A stretch of DNA of 64,000 nt from an uncultured Bacteroidales bacterium (GTDB lineage Bacteria > Bacteroidota > Bacteroidia > Bacteroidales > Bacteroidaceae): NCBI GenBank assembly GCA_902786925.1, contig CADAEK010000012.1:1-64000 (forward strand), given 5' to 3'. The notes under the pieces were generated by a model. It saw nothing but the letters and a program-made list of their open reading frames with translations, was not told the DNA's origin and ran no database searches. Of this stretch, positions 28,685 through 38,700 are shown one piece after another; position 1 is the stretch's first letter; each line of letters opens with the position of its first letter. The position numbers were made by a program, and so were the translations under genes.

Positions 28685-28766
28685 ACCCGCTAGGGGTACA
28701 ATGCTCTACTGTTGAGAGGCATAGAATAAAGCCATACCAACAGTAGAGCATTGTATGAAGGCGGGT
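28685..28766. repeat. Long intergenic hairpin between GH5 and CE genes
   Basis: A perfect 18-bp stem (tacaatgctctactgttg 28697-28714 / caacagtagagcattgta 28738-28755) with a 23-base loop, plus an outer acccgc/gcgggt pair (28685-28690, 28761-28766). No T-tract follows, so this is not a typical terminator. Possibly an mRNA-stability element, or a protein-binding inverted repeat. Confidence 0.8.
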
Positions 28767-28857
28767 GCATCGTGGGGAAAGTGAAGCCAGCAACGCAGGC
28801 TTTACCCCGTTAAACATTATTTTTACTCCTAAAGCTTAATCTATTTTGTATCGAAAT

Positions 28858-31260
28858 ATGAGACGTCTATCTATTTTCCTTTCTTTCATGCTCTTCTTCT
28901 CAGCTATGGCGCTTCATGCCTTTCAGAAGGATAGTATCTTTGTCTCTGTGAATGGAAAGCAGAGGAACATAATTGTGTTTACTCCTAAGTCTGTGACTAC
29001 AACTTCTAATATGCCTTTGATGATTGTCACTCACGGCATGGGCCAAGACCCCCATTATCAATACGTCAACGACAGGTATTGGGAGCTGATTGATGCGGAG
29101 AAGTTTATCGTGGCTTATTTGCGTAGCGAAGGCACCACTTGGGACACTGGTGGCACCAGCGACCAGAATTTTGTACTGAAAACTATTGATGAGATGGTTT
29201 CCCGTTATGGCATTAACACGAATCGTGTCTATTGGTCTGGTTTCTCTATGGGCTCCATGCTGATGTATCATTGTATGGCAAATGTGCAGGACAAGATAGC
29301 CGCCTTTGGCCCGATGAGTGGCGTGCAGTTTAGCGAGGAGCCTTGGAAAGCGTGCAAGAAGCCTGTCAACTTGTGCCACTGTCATGGCACTGGCGATGAC
29401 GTGTTTGGATATGAGAAATATGGTATCCATTCCTACGTGGAAAATATGGCGAAGGAAGTGAACGGCAATACGGATCACGCCATCAAGGCAAGGAATGTGT
29501 CTAATAGCTGGTATGGTGGCGACCGGGAAGTGTGGAGCGGTGGCCCTAAAGGAGGTGAGGTGGAACTCTTCCTCAACAATGGCGGGCACTGGCCTTCACA
29601 TGAGAATGCCAAGGAAATATGGAACTTCTGTAAGCGCTTCAGCCTGCAGACACCAGAGCAAGAGCTTGCATACACTCTGAAGGTGGCAGAAGACTTGTTG
29701 ATTGAGTGGAAGGACACTCCCGAGATGACATCGAAAAGCATTTATTCCAACTTGAAGAAAGCATTAGATACCTATTCACTTGAGAATATGGATACGGATA
29801 CGAAGCGCAAAGGCGCTGTCACGAAGTTGAATGCATACATGGATGTGTTTAATAAGTCGGCAGCCACCGTCACCAAGAAGACGAATGGTGGACAGATGGA
29901 GCAGCCTACGGAGTTTGACCCTAACTTCCATATCTACCTCTGCTTCGGACAGTCGAACATGGAGGGTAATGCGAAGATTGAGGCGCAGGACCGTGAATAT
30001 GTGGACCCACGCTTCAGAATGATGGCTGCAGTGGATATGCCTTCGTGCGACCGCGTAAAGGGCAATTGGTATGTGGCTTATCCTCCGCTCTGCCGCGACT
30101 GGACGGGTCTGACTCCTGCTGACTACTTTGGACGCACAATGGTGGAAAAGCTTCCAGAGGACGTCAAGGTGGGCATCATCAATGTGGCTGTAGGAGGATG
30201 TGCTATCGAGCTGTTTGACGAGGACCAGTGTGCGAATCAGATTAAGAACTCAGAGCAGTGGTTCAAGAATTACTGCGCTGAATACAACAATAACCCTTAC
30301 CGCACCCTCATCAACTTGGCTAAGAAGGCACAGAAAGTAGGTGTCATCAAGGGCATTCTTCTGCATCAGGGATGTTCTAACAACTCCCAGAAGGATTGGC
30401 CACAGAAGGTGAAGCGCATCTATCTGCGCATGCTTAAGGAACTGAACCTTACCGAGGAAGAGACTCCGCTGCTGGTGGGTGAACTGCTCTCACAGGCGAA
30501 GGGTGGTGTATGTTGGGGACACAATGCTGTCATTGCCAACACTCCGTCTGTCATTCCTAATGCTCATGTCATTTCCTCTACTAATTGTCCTGGCGCATCC
30601 GATGGACTGCACTTCACGGCTGAAGGCTATCGCATGATAGGCAAGCGCTACGGACAGGCTATGTATAATCTCTTGGGCACTACGAAGCAGATTGATTTCG
30701 ATACCAGCGAGACTCCTTTCCCTTTAACTGTTGATGCTTTCAACCCCTCGTTGTTCCTTCAGGGAACCTTCAAGAAGATTTCTGCCGTTTATCCCTTCTC
30801 AACGGAGAAAGATGGTTTCGGTGGATGGCGCTACAGCAAGGGCGTTGACCTATCAGGCAGTAACTACATGGTGGTGCAGCTCCAAAAGAAGACGACTTGT
30901 AAGCCCGTGTTGAAGATTTTCGACACAGACGACTACTTGATGCCTTGCTACAGCTATGAAATTGGCACTCAATTGAATGCTGTCGTTGACCTGAACCAGA
31001 TGACAACTCCTGAAGGCAAGAAGGTGGATCCTTCACATATCTATATGGTGGGACTGCAGACGGACGGCTCGCAGACGATGTACTTGAAGAACGTGTTCCT
31101 CAGCATGGATGGCGAAACACCTGTCACAGCGGTAGAGGATATTCAGGCAGACGCTCCAGCACGAAAGGATGCCACCTTCTATGACCTGACAGGCAGAAAG
31201 GTAGTTCGTCCCACACGTGGCTTTTACATTACAGCAGGACGGACTGTCTATGCGAAGTGA
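28858..31260 (+). CDS. Secreted bifunctional esterase: CE1-like plus SASA (CE6-like)
   Basis: An 800-residue secreted protein with two different esterases. Residues 25-265 are an alpha/beta hydrolase of the PHB-depolymerase/feruloyl esterase type (nucleophile S130 in SGFSMGS, D180/D181, H244 in GGHW). Residues 355-625 are an SGNH-type SASA domain as in CE6 acetylxylan esterases (S366 in LCFGQSNMEG, then GILLHQGCSN, and a DGLHFT block with the catalytic D and H). Then the module shared with the two upstream genes (FNPSLFLQGTF...GGWRYSKGVDLSGSNYMVV) and a sorting-like tail (YDLTGRKVVRPTRGFYI). Such a pair would strip acetyl and feruloyl groups from xylan. The ATG at 28858 begins the signal peptide. 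Confidence 0.88.
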   Translation: MRRLSIFLSFMLFFSAMALHAFQKDSIFVSVNGKQRNIIVFTPKSVTTTSNMPLMIVTHGMGQDPHYQYVNDRYWELIDAEKFIVAYLRSEGTTWDTGGTSDQNFVLKTIDEMVSRYGINTNRVYWSGFSMGSMLMYHCMANVQDKIAAFGPMSGVQFSEEPWKACKKPVNLCHCHGTGDDVFGYEKYGIHSYVENMAKEVNGNTDHAIKARNVSNSWYGGDREVWSGGPKGGEVELFLNNGGHWPSHENAKEIWNFCKRFSLQTPEQELAYTLKVAEDLLIEWKDTPEMTSKSIYSNLKKALDTYSLENMDTDTKRKGAVTKLNAYMDVFNKSAATVTKKTNGGQMEQPTEFDPNFHIYLCFGQSNMEGNAKIEAQDREYVDPRFRMMAAVDMPSCDRVKGNWYVAYPPLCRDWTGLTPADYFGRTMVEKLPEDVKVGIINVAVGGCAIELFDEDQCANQIKNSEQWFKNYCAEYNNNPYRTLINLAKKAQKVGVIKGILLHQGCSNNSQKDWPQKVKRIYLRMLKELNLTEEETPLLVGELLSQAKGGVCWGHNAVIANTPSVIPNAHVISSTNCPGASDGLHFTAEGYRMIGKRYGQAMYNLLGTTKQIDFDTSETPFPLTVDAFNPSLFLQGTFKKISAVYPFSTEKDGFGGWRYSKGVDLSGSNYMVVQLQKKTTCKPVLKIFDTDDYLMPCYSYEIGTQLNAVVDLNQMTTPEGKKVDPSHIYMVGLQTDGSQTMYLKNVFLSMDGETPVTAVEDIQADAPARKDATFYDLTGRKVVRPTRGFYITAGRTVYAK

Positions 31261-31328
31261 GCCTTGATGTTTGCTTTTGTTGGTCTATTCTAGATAAATA
31301 AAGCATACAAAGAAGCAGAACACATAGA

Positions 31329-31380
31329 CAAGCAGGAGGCGAGTTCCAATGAGAACTCGCCTCCTGCTTGTTATGCTTTT
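31329..31380. terminator. Bidirectional terminator between the CE gene and the HTCS gene
   Basis: A perfect 18-bp stem (caagcaggaggcgagttc / gaactcgcctcctgcttg) with a 6-base loop, T-rich on the right. It separates the two convergent genes. Confidence 0.85.
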
Positions 31381-31418
31381 ATCTTTAGAATGCTTGATCC
31401 AATACGGTTTAGCCTGTC

Positions 31419-34400
31419 CTATTCCAGCAGCTTCTGGAGGGCTTCAGCGTTCTCCTCTGCGGAATAGAACGCTACGAACTCCTTAGGTGACATGCCAAAG
31501 TATTCGTGGAACGAGGTGGTGAAGTAGGAGTGGCTTGAGAAGCCCACCTTGTAAGCCACCTCACTAATGTTCACGCGGTTGTAGGCCAACAGGTATGCGG
31601 CTTGCTTGAGGCGGAACGACTTGATGAATACGTTAGGTGAGATGCCGTAGTGTTCCTTCATCTTGCGGTTGAGGTGCACGCGGCTGATGCCTACCTCTTC
31701 ACTCAGTTGCTGCACAGAGAACTCCGAGTCGTCGAGGTGCTTCTTGATGATGTCGTTCACGCGGCTGAAAAGCTTGTCGTCAGCGTTCTCCATCACAGGC
31801 TTTGGCATCTCGTCCACTACCTCGGCGCGACGGGCTTTGTTGCGCATGTTTTCACGCACACGCAGCACCTGCTGGAGGGCTGAACGGAGCAGCACGATGT
31901 TGACGGGCTTCTCGAGGTAGTGATCCACTTGTACGTTCAAGCTGTGCAGCTGCAAGGTCTCGTCGCCTTCGCCTGTGAGCATGATGACAGGGATGTTGTC
32001 CGTGTCAGGGTTCCCCTTGATGCGTTGGCAGAGCTCCATGCCATTGCCATTCGGCATGCGGTAGTCTGTTACCACGGCGCTTGGACGCTGTGAGAGCACC
32101 TGTTTCCAGCCGTTTTCGCCCGAGAAGGCGGTGAGGATGTTGTAGTCTTTCTCCAACTGGCTGCTCATGTAGCGCACCAGTTCTGTATCGTCGTCCACCA
32201 GCAAGAGTGTGGCCTTGTTGTTGCTTTCTGTCACGGCGGGGCTTGGAGCGGCGAAGTAGGGGAAATGGAGGGTGAACTCCACGCCCTGCTCGTTCTCGTT
32301 GCCTTCGAGGTTCTTCACCTTGATATTGCCGTGGTGCATCTTTACCAGCTCATACACCAGGTTGAGGCCAATGCCCGAACCCGTGGCATCTGTGCCAGCG
32401 CTGCCCTGGTAGAAGCGTTCCCAGAGGTGTGCCAAGTCTTCGTCGTTGAAACGTGAGCCGCTGTTGAAGAACGTGAGTTCTACCTCGTTGCCGGCAATGC
32501 CGCTTGTAACAGCCACGCGACCTCCTTCGGGTGTGAACTTGAAGGCATTCGAGAGCAGGTTGGTGATAATCTTCTCGAAGTGGGTCATGTCCAGCATCAT
32601 GGGGAGCGTTTCTTCATTGTGCGTCACCTCGAATCTGATGTTCTTCACGCTGGCGACACCTTCGAACTGTTCGAACACGCGGTTGCTATACGTCACATAG
32701 TCACACTCCACCAGCTTCAGTTCCAGCTGTCCGGAGTCTATCTTGCGGATGTCGGTGATTTGCTTCACGATGCCCAGCAAGCGGTCGCAGTTGCGGCGCA
32801 TCACGGCGTAGAGCGACTGGTGGTTAGCGTTACGGTCCTCTTCCATCAGCTGCTTCAGGGGCGACTCAATCATGGTGAGAGGCGAGCGCAACTCATGGGT
32901 GATGGAGGTGAAGAGACGAAGTTTCGCTTCCTTCATGCGAGCGCTTTCAGCCGACTGGCGCAAAAGTTCGCGCTGGTGCTTGCGTGCCTGGGTTTGCTGA
33001 TAGATCACAAAGGCGATGACCAGCAAGAGGGCAGCGTATATGAGGTATGCCCAGATGGTGGCGTACCAAGGTGATTCTACGTGGATGGAGATGGTGTTCT
33101 CCGTGCAAGCAGAAGGGTTGTCTTCGGGATAGGCACGTACGCGGAGCTTATAGTTGCCCGGAGGCAGGGAAGAGTAGTGTGCCGATGGTGTAGGAGCGTC
33201 CGTATGCCATTGGTTCTCGTGTCCCTCCAGTATGTAGTCATAGCGTATGCGTTCAGGGTCGCCCAGTTCAGCCGATGAGAAGTTGATGGTGAACGAGCTA
33301 TTGTCTGGCGCCAGACACACCTTCTTGGCATAGAAGATGTTGGCATCCATCTCTTCCGTGTGCAGCGGTGTGGTGAAGTTGGTGAAGTAGATGTGCTTAA
33401 TCTCTGTGGGGCGGTTATTAATCAGTTTCGGTGTGAAGCAAATGATGCCATTGTCGCCGCCAAAGAGGATATAGCCCATGCCGGGCTTGATAGACGAGTT
33501 GCGGTGGAACTCGCCGATTTCGTAGCCGTTGAATGAAGAGAAGTTGCGCACCTCGCGCGTTTCCTTATTAATAGAAGCAATGTTCGTGCGCGTAGCCAGC
33601 CAGATATGGTGCGTCGTCGTGGTGATGGCGCGTATGTCGCTGCATGAGAGACCTTCATCCTGGGTGATGTGGGTGATTTGCTCTGTCTTGACATCGTAGA
33701 TGACCAGACCGCGGTTGCAAGCAATCAGGATGAGGTTGCCATCCTCGTAGATAGCCGAAGCGTTGCAGATGCGCTCATCGTTGAACCTGATTTCTCCATG
33801 CTTCTTCGTTCTGGCGTTGTAGTGGAAGAGGCCCATGCTGGTTGCCATCCAGAGTGTGCCGCGGCGGTCGCGCAGTACGCTGGATATCCATTGGTTGTAG
33901 ACAAAAGGAAGCTCCACCTTCTCCACCGTGCGGTTAGCAGCGTTGATTTGGAAGATACCACTGCCGTTGGTGCCCACCAGCAGGCGGTCATGGGCAGCAT
34001 CATAGTGCATGGTCATGGCCAGTTCTTGGCGTCCCAGGGATGAGAGTCCCTCGTCGGTCCAGCGTCCGTCCTTCAGGTATTGTACGCCTCCGCCATAGCA
34101 AGCCACCCATACGGTGCCGTGCTTGTCCACTTTCACGTCCTGCACCAGCATAGAGCGGAGCCCGTCATTTACGGGGCGTGCGGTAGCCAGCTTCATGCCA
34201 TTTGTTGTGAACACGCCACAGCCATCGGTAGCCACCCAGTAATTCTGGTGCTCGTCAATGGCCATTGAGGTGACGCATGTCGAGTTCTGTCCGTTGGCAA
34301 GGGGCGATATGGGGTGATAGTGGAAGCAGTCGCTCTGTGGCGGAATGACCACCAATCCCTTTTGCAAGAAGACGGCGATGACATTGCCCTTCTTGTCCTC

Positions 34401-35381
34401 CTTCATGGCCATCACTTTGCCGTAGCTAAGGTCCGACTGTGCCAGCTGGCTGTAGAGTGGTCTAAGGGTGTAGGCATTTCCTTCCTTCGCATATTCCCAG
34501 ATGCCTCGTCCGTCGGTGCCGATGAGGATACGCTGGTCGTGGGTGCGGATGATGGTGCGGATATTCATGCCCATAGCGGGGATGTCCGACACCTTCACCA
34601 TGTTCTCCCGCTCATCGTAGGCCAGCAAGCCGTGGTTCGTACCGATAAGCACTCCTGTCTTCGTCTCCAGCAGGCTTGTCACAGTACATCCCTGTATCAT
34701 CGCTGCAGCGTCGGGTGTGTATTGAAGTGTGCGTCGCTGGAACTTCTTCAGGTCCACACAGATGAGGGGGTTATTGTTGGTGGTGGCCCACAGGTGTGCG
34801 CGCTTGTCAATCAAGGGTCGGTTGACGAAACCGTCGAGCGTGAGGGCATTCACCTTCTTCGACAGCACCGTGTCCACCTTCATGGTGGCGGTGTTGACCA
34901 CGTAGGAATTGAAGCCGTCCGTTGTCACCAGCTTATGATTGGGCTTGGGATAGTCGATGATGGCATTGGTGGCATAGCCGTAGATGCTGTCTTCGCGTTC
35001 GCTCAGGAAGAAGCGGTGAAACTCAGCAGTGCGGGCATCCAACATATAGAGTCCGTGCGACGTACATATCCAATAGTGGTTGTCCGTCGCTTCCTGCACA
35101 CGGTAAGAGTTCTGGAAGAGCTGCCGTCCTTCCTTGTTTTCGATGGGGTAATAGTAGAAGCGCCAGCCGTCGAAGATGCCCAGCGTGTTGGCCCCCGACA
35201 CCCACACGAGCCCGCGTGAGTCAATGTCCACGCTGTGGCAGTTGTTGGTCTTCAGTCCATGTCGGTTGGTATAAAGTCTGGCCACCTGCGCCAGGCTTTG
35301 TGTTGATACGAGCAAGGCAAGCACGAGCACGGTTAGTGCCCAGCATCGTCTTGGTGCGTTAAAGTGAAAAAACATATTCAT
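31419..35381 (-). CDS. Hybrid two-component system (HTCS) regulator
   Basis: A 1320-residue one-protein sensor-regulator. A signal peptide is followed by a periplasmic propeller region made of reg_prop repeats and a Y_Y_Y domain (up to about 760), then a membrane segment (about 768-788). Next come a histidine kinase (H829 in SITHELRSP; N-box ITNLLSNAFKF), a receiver (D1106 in VVTDYRMP, K1158) and an AraC-type DNA-binding domain (about 1205-1307). Such proteins sense oligosaccharides in the periplasm and activate nearby polysaccharide genes. The adjacent GH43-GH5-CE block suggests a xylan-type ligand. A -7 element TAACTTTG lies at 35429-35436. M3 (35375) is an alternative start. Confidence 0.95.
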   Translation of the reverse strand: MNMFFHFNAPRRCWALTVLVLALLVSTQSLAQVARLYTNRHGLKTNNCHSVDIDSRGLVWVSGANTLGIFDGWRFYYYPIENKEGRQLFQNSYRVQEATDNHYWICTSHGLYMLDARTAEFHRFFLSEREDSIYGYATNAIIDYPKPNHKLVTTDGFNSYVVNTATMKVDTVLSKKVNALTLDGFVNRPLIDKRAHLWATTNNNPLICVDLKKFQRRTLQYTPDAAAMIQGCTVTSLLETKTGVLIGTNHGLLAYDERENMVKVSDIPAMGMNIRTIIRTHDQRILIGTDGRGIWEYAKEGNAYTLRPLYSQLAQSDLSYGKVMAMKEDKKGNVIAVFLQKGLVVIPPQSDCFHYHPISPLANGQNSTCVTSMAIDEHQNYWVATDGCGVFTTNGMKLATARPVNDGLRSMLVQDVKVDKHGTVWVACYGGGVQYLKDGRWTDEGLSSLGRQELAMTMHYDAAHDRLLVGTNGSGIFQINAANRTVEKVELPFVYNQWISSVLRDRRGTLWMATSMGLFHYNARTKKHGEIRFNDERICNASAIYEDGNLILIACNRGLVIYDVKTEQITHITQDEGLSCSDIRAITTTTHHIWLATRTNIASINKETREVRNFSSFNGYEIGEFHRNSSIKPGMGYILFGGDNGIICFTPKLINNRPTEIKHIYFTNFTTPLHTEEMDANIFYAKKVCLAPDNSSFTINFSSAELGDPERIRYDYILEGHENQWHTDAPTPSAHYSSLPPGNYKLRVRAYPEDNPSACTENTISIHVESPWYATIWAYLIYAALLLVIAFVIYQQTQARKHQRELLRQSAESARMKEAKLRLFTSITHELRSPLTMIESPLKQLMEEDRNANHQSLYAVMRRNCDRLLGIVKQITDIRKIDSGQLELKLVECDYVTYSNRVFEQFEGVASVKNIRFEVTHNEETLPMMLDMTHFEKIITNLLSNAFKFTPEGGRVAVTSGIAGNEVELTFFNSGSRFNDEDLAHLWERFYQGSAGTDATGSGIGLNLVYELVKMHHGNIKVKNLEGNENEQGVEFTLHFPYFAAPSPAVTESNNKATLLLVDDDTELVRYMSSQLEKDYNILTAFSGENGWKQVLSQRPSAVVTDYRMPNGNGMELCQRIKGNPDTDNIPVIMLTGEGDETLQLHSLNVQVDHYLEKPVNIVLLRSALQQVLRVRENMRNKARRAEVVDEMPKPVMENADDKLFSRVNDIIKKHLDDSEFSVQQLSEEVGISRVHLNRKMKEHYGISPNVFIKSFRLKQAAYLLAYNRVNISEVAYKVGFSSHSYFTTSFHEYFGMSPKEFVAFYSAEENAEALQKLLE

Positions 35382-35706
35382 TATTATGCAAATGGTATAT
35401 GAATGCGTGTTAGTTAGATGTTATGCGGCAAAGTTAAGCATTTCTTCCTAATGTATCATCTTTATAAATCAAGAAAAGTAACAAAAGCCTTCAAAAAGCC
35501 CTATTTCCGTGCTCTTTGAAACATTCTCTTTCAATTATGATACACGTTTTTGGCACTTTAGGTTATTCTTTTCAAAAAACGAACAAGGTCTTTCGACGTT
35601 GAAAAAGCCGCTTGCTCATATTTATAATAGTACCTAATTTTGCGACGGATAACTTTCAAACCACATTATTATTAATATCTGTATATCTAATCAAAATCCT
35701 AATCGT
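35382..35706. other. Divergent control region, HTCS versus large secreted protein
   Basis: A 325-bp AT-rich gap with no ORF. It holds a minus-strand -7 (TAACTTTG, 35429-35436) for the HTCS gene, and a plus-strand promoter TTG (35612-35614), 20 bp, TAATTTTG (35635-35642) for the 1159-residue gene. I see no clear operator repeat. Confidence 0.55.
35612..35642 (+). promoter_or_regulatory. Promoter for the 1159-aa secreted protein
   Basis: TTG (35612-35614), 20-bp spacer, TAATTTTG (35635-35642), with a 64-base leader to the start codon. Confidence 0.6.
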
Positions 35707-38700
35707 ATGAAGAAGATTTTACTTTCAGCATCATTGCTCCTTGCGGGCATGATGACGTCCTACGCTCAGGTGCCAGATGCATCGCAGTGGACGAAAGGGC
35801 AGGAGATTACTGAAGCAGTTAACTTTGGTAACCCCAGCTTCGAAAACGATCCTTTTGACTATTGGCAGTTGGAAAGTTCAAAAGGTTCTTTTACAAAAAC
35901 AGGCGCTAGCCTCTTTGAAGTCTATGATGGTGCCGATGTGGACCTCTATCAGTATGTGCAGCTTCCTGCTGGTATGTACCGTGTAGAGTGTCAGGGTTAC
36001 TACCGTAACGGTGAATCATGGGCTTATGACCCTAACTCTTATGCTAATCAGTTCTTTAACGGAACTGGCGCCGAAGAGTGGGCTGACAACGCTCTGCTTT
36101 ATGTGCAGAACGGTGCCTATGACATCACCAGTGAATCATTCACACCTGCGCGTACATTTAAGTGTCCTTTGATGCCACGTCTGTTCCCAGAACAAAACGA
36201 GCAGCTTTATGAGGATATGGACTACCACATGGAAGGCGAAGAAAAGAAGTATGATGCAGGTTGGAATAGATCTGACGGTCAGTATAACCAGTGCGGTGGC
36301 CGCTGGGCTCCATGTTCTATTCCTGGCACACAGGTTTGGTTTAATGCAGGTTTCTATATGCCTTATGTAGATGAGGATTATGAGGACACCAAGATTAAGT
36401 ACAACACCACTTCTTTCTTCGTTACCGAAGCTGGCTATGTGAAGATTGGTGTGTCAAAGATTGCGGCAAGAGGTGCTGACTCATTCATCGTGACCAACTT
36501 CAAGCTGTACTACGATGGTGAAGTTGATCCTGAAACCGCTGAGCTCTTGGCTCTTCAGGAGGAAGTACAAGAGTACTACGACAAGGTGAAGAAGCTTGAA
36601 AGCAAGTATACTGAGGGTATGATTTACTCTCTCATCAACGACGCTGTTAGCGAATTCGAAGATGAGTATGGCACTCCAGACGATCTTGAAGCTGAGGATT
36701 GCGGACCTGCAAAGGATGCTTTGATTGATCTGATTGCTCAAATTGAGGCTGCTGAAGTAGCTTATGCTCAGCTTCAGGCTTTGCTCCCAACAGCTAAATT
36801 GCTGTACAATAGCACGGACTATGCAGGCAAGGCTGAATTTGAAGCAGCTATTACTGCTGCCAACAACTGCCTCGATCCTAACTACGAGATGACAGAGGGC
36901 GATGGCTTCGACTCTTTCAAGAATGCATACGAGAATCTTATTGCTGCTCGTATCACTTACCTGCTGACTCAGGACAAGGTGAATGGCGCTTACAACTTCT
37001 CTTCTGCTATTAATCAACCATTCTTCTGTAATAATGAGTATACTCCAACATGGGATGAAACTGATGGCTGTTTCAAGTACACAGATGACATTGAAACAAC
37101 ATGGGTAAATTCCTATGGTGAGAAGAGTGTGAAGGAAGTGATGGGTGAACATCCTGATTGGATTAATATTGCTAGTGATGTTACTTGGACACAGAAAAGT
37201 GGTGTAACAGGCGAATGGATCTTCAACCACCAGATTCGTGATGGTTGGATGGGTGGCATTGACAATGTTACTATGCAGCACGGTTATACGGCTGTAGGTG
37301 CATGGTCTGGCAGTCCTACAGGTGGTTATCAGGAAATGCGTCAGACTATCACTGGTCTGCCAGAAGGTTACTATTCAATGGGCGCTTTGTTCATCAATGC
37401 CGGTGCAAATCCTGCTGAATACAATCAATATGTTTATATCAATGCTGGTGCAGAACCTGATGATGCAACTATGGAGAAGGCACAGTTCACTCATCAAGGT
37501 ACACACTGGTGGTGGGGTACTGATAGCAAGAAACTGTGGCGTACTGACGACTGGCAGTCACTCCGCACTAACATGATTCATGTTGGCGAAGATGGTGTAG
37601 TAACAATTGGTTCACGTTCAAATGGTTTCTATGCTGTAACAGGTTTCCAGCTCTACTACTATGGTACAACTCCTGACTTCGCATCTCTCTTGCAGCCCGT
37701 GATTGACGAGGCTAAGAAGAACATCGAGGACAACCTTACTTGGAATGGCGATATCGCTAAGGCCAATGCTCTCCTTAATTCAGTCAAGGTAGAAGAAATC
37801 GCTGATGCTGCAGCTTATCAGGAAGCTCTGGCAGCCATTAAAGCCGCCAACGACTATGTTGCTACAGCTTCTGCTGTTGTGAAGAACTTTAAGGGTGCTG
37901 AAAACTTCGCTGCACTTGGTGAGAAGTATGAAGAAGGCTCTCCAGAAGCAGATATCCTTGGTTTTGCTTGGATAGAGACTTTGTCAATTGGCGAGGGTGA
38001 TAACGACACTTACGAGCTCGCAGTTCAGAACGATAAGGACTACGCTGCTTACGCTCATTACTTCGATTTCCGCTCTGCAATGGGTAACCTTGCATCTGAT
38101 GCGGGTGTTGCTGCTGTTCTCTCTGACCAGAACACTTATCTCTCTGCAAACTTCGTTCATGCTGATGAGATGGCTGATCTTGAGATGGCTCTCGCATTGC
38201 CATACAACAAGGCTCTCCTTGAATCACTTGGCGCCGCTGATGCTTCTGAAAAGAAGCCAGTTGACATCACAGCTCTCCTCATCAACCCTGCTTTCGACGA
38301 AGGCGCTAAGGGCTGGACAGGCAACCCAACTGTAACATCTGGCGAGGCTCTTCCTGAGGCACTCGGCGCAGCTGAGATGTGGAACGTAAACTTCGATGTA
38401 AATCAGATTATCTACGCTCTCCCTGCAGGTTTCTACAAGGTTGAGTGCCAGGCTCTCTACCGCGATGCTGGTGATGCCAAGGGCGCATTCAATAACTGGG
38501 CTTATAATGCAGGTGAATCCTTCGAAGATTGGGAGAATAAAAATGCTAAGCTCTATGCTAACGATAATGACACTACTATTGTTTCTATCGCATCAGAAAT
38601 GTTCACAGAGCGCTCTATGACAGCTTACCAGAACAAGACGGTTAAGCTTGAGGAAGGAGATGGCCAGGGTAACGACGTTTATGCTCCAGCTTGGAGAATT

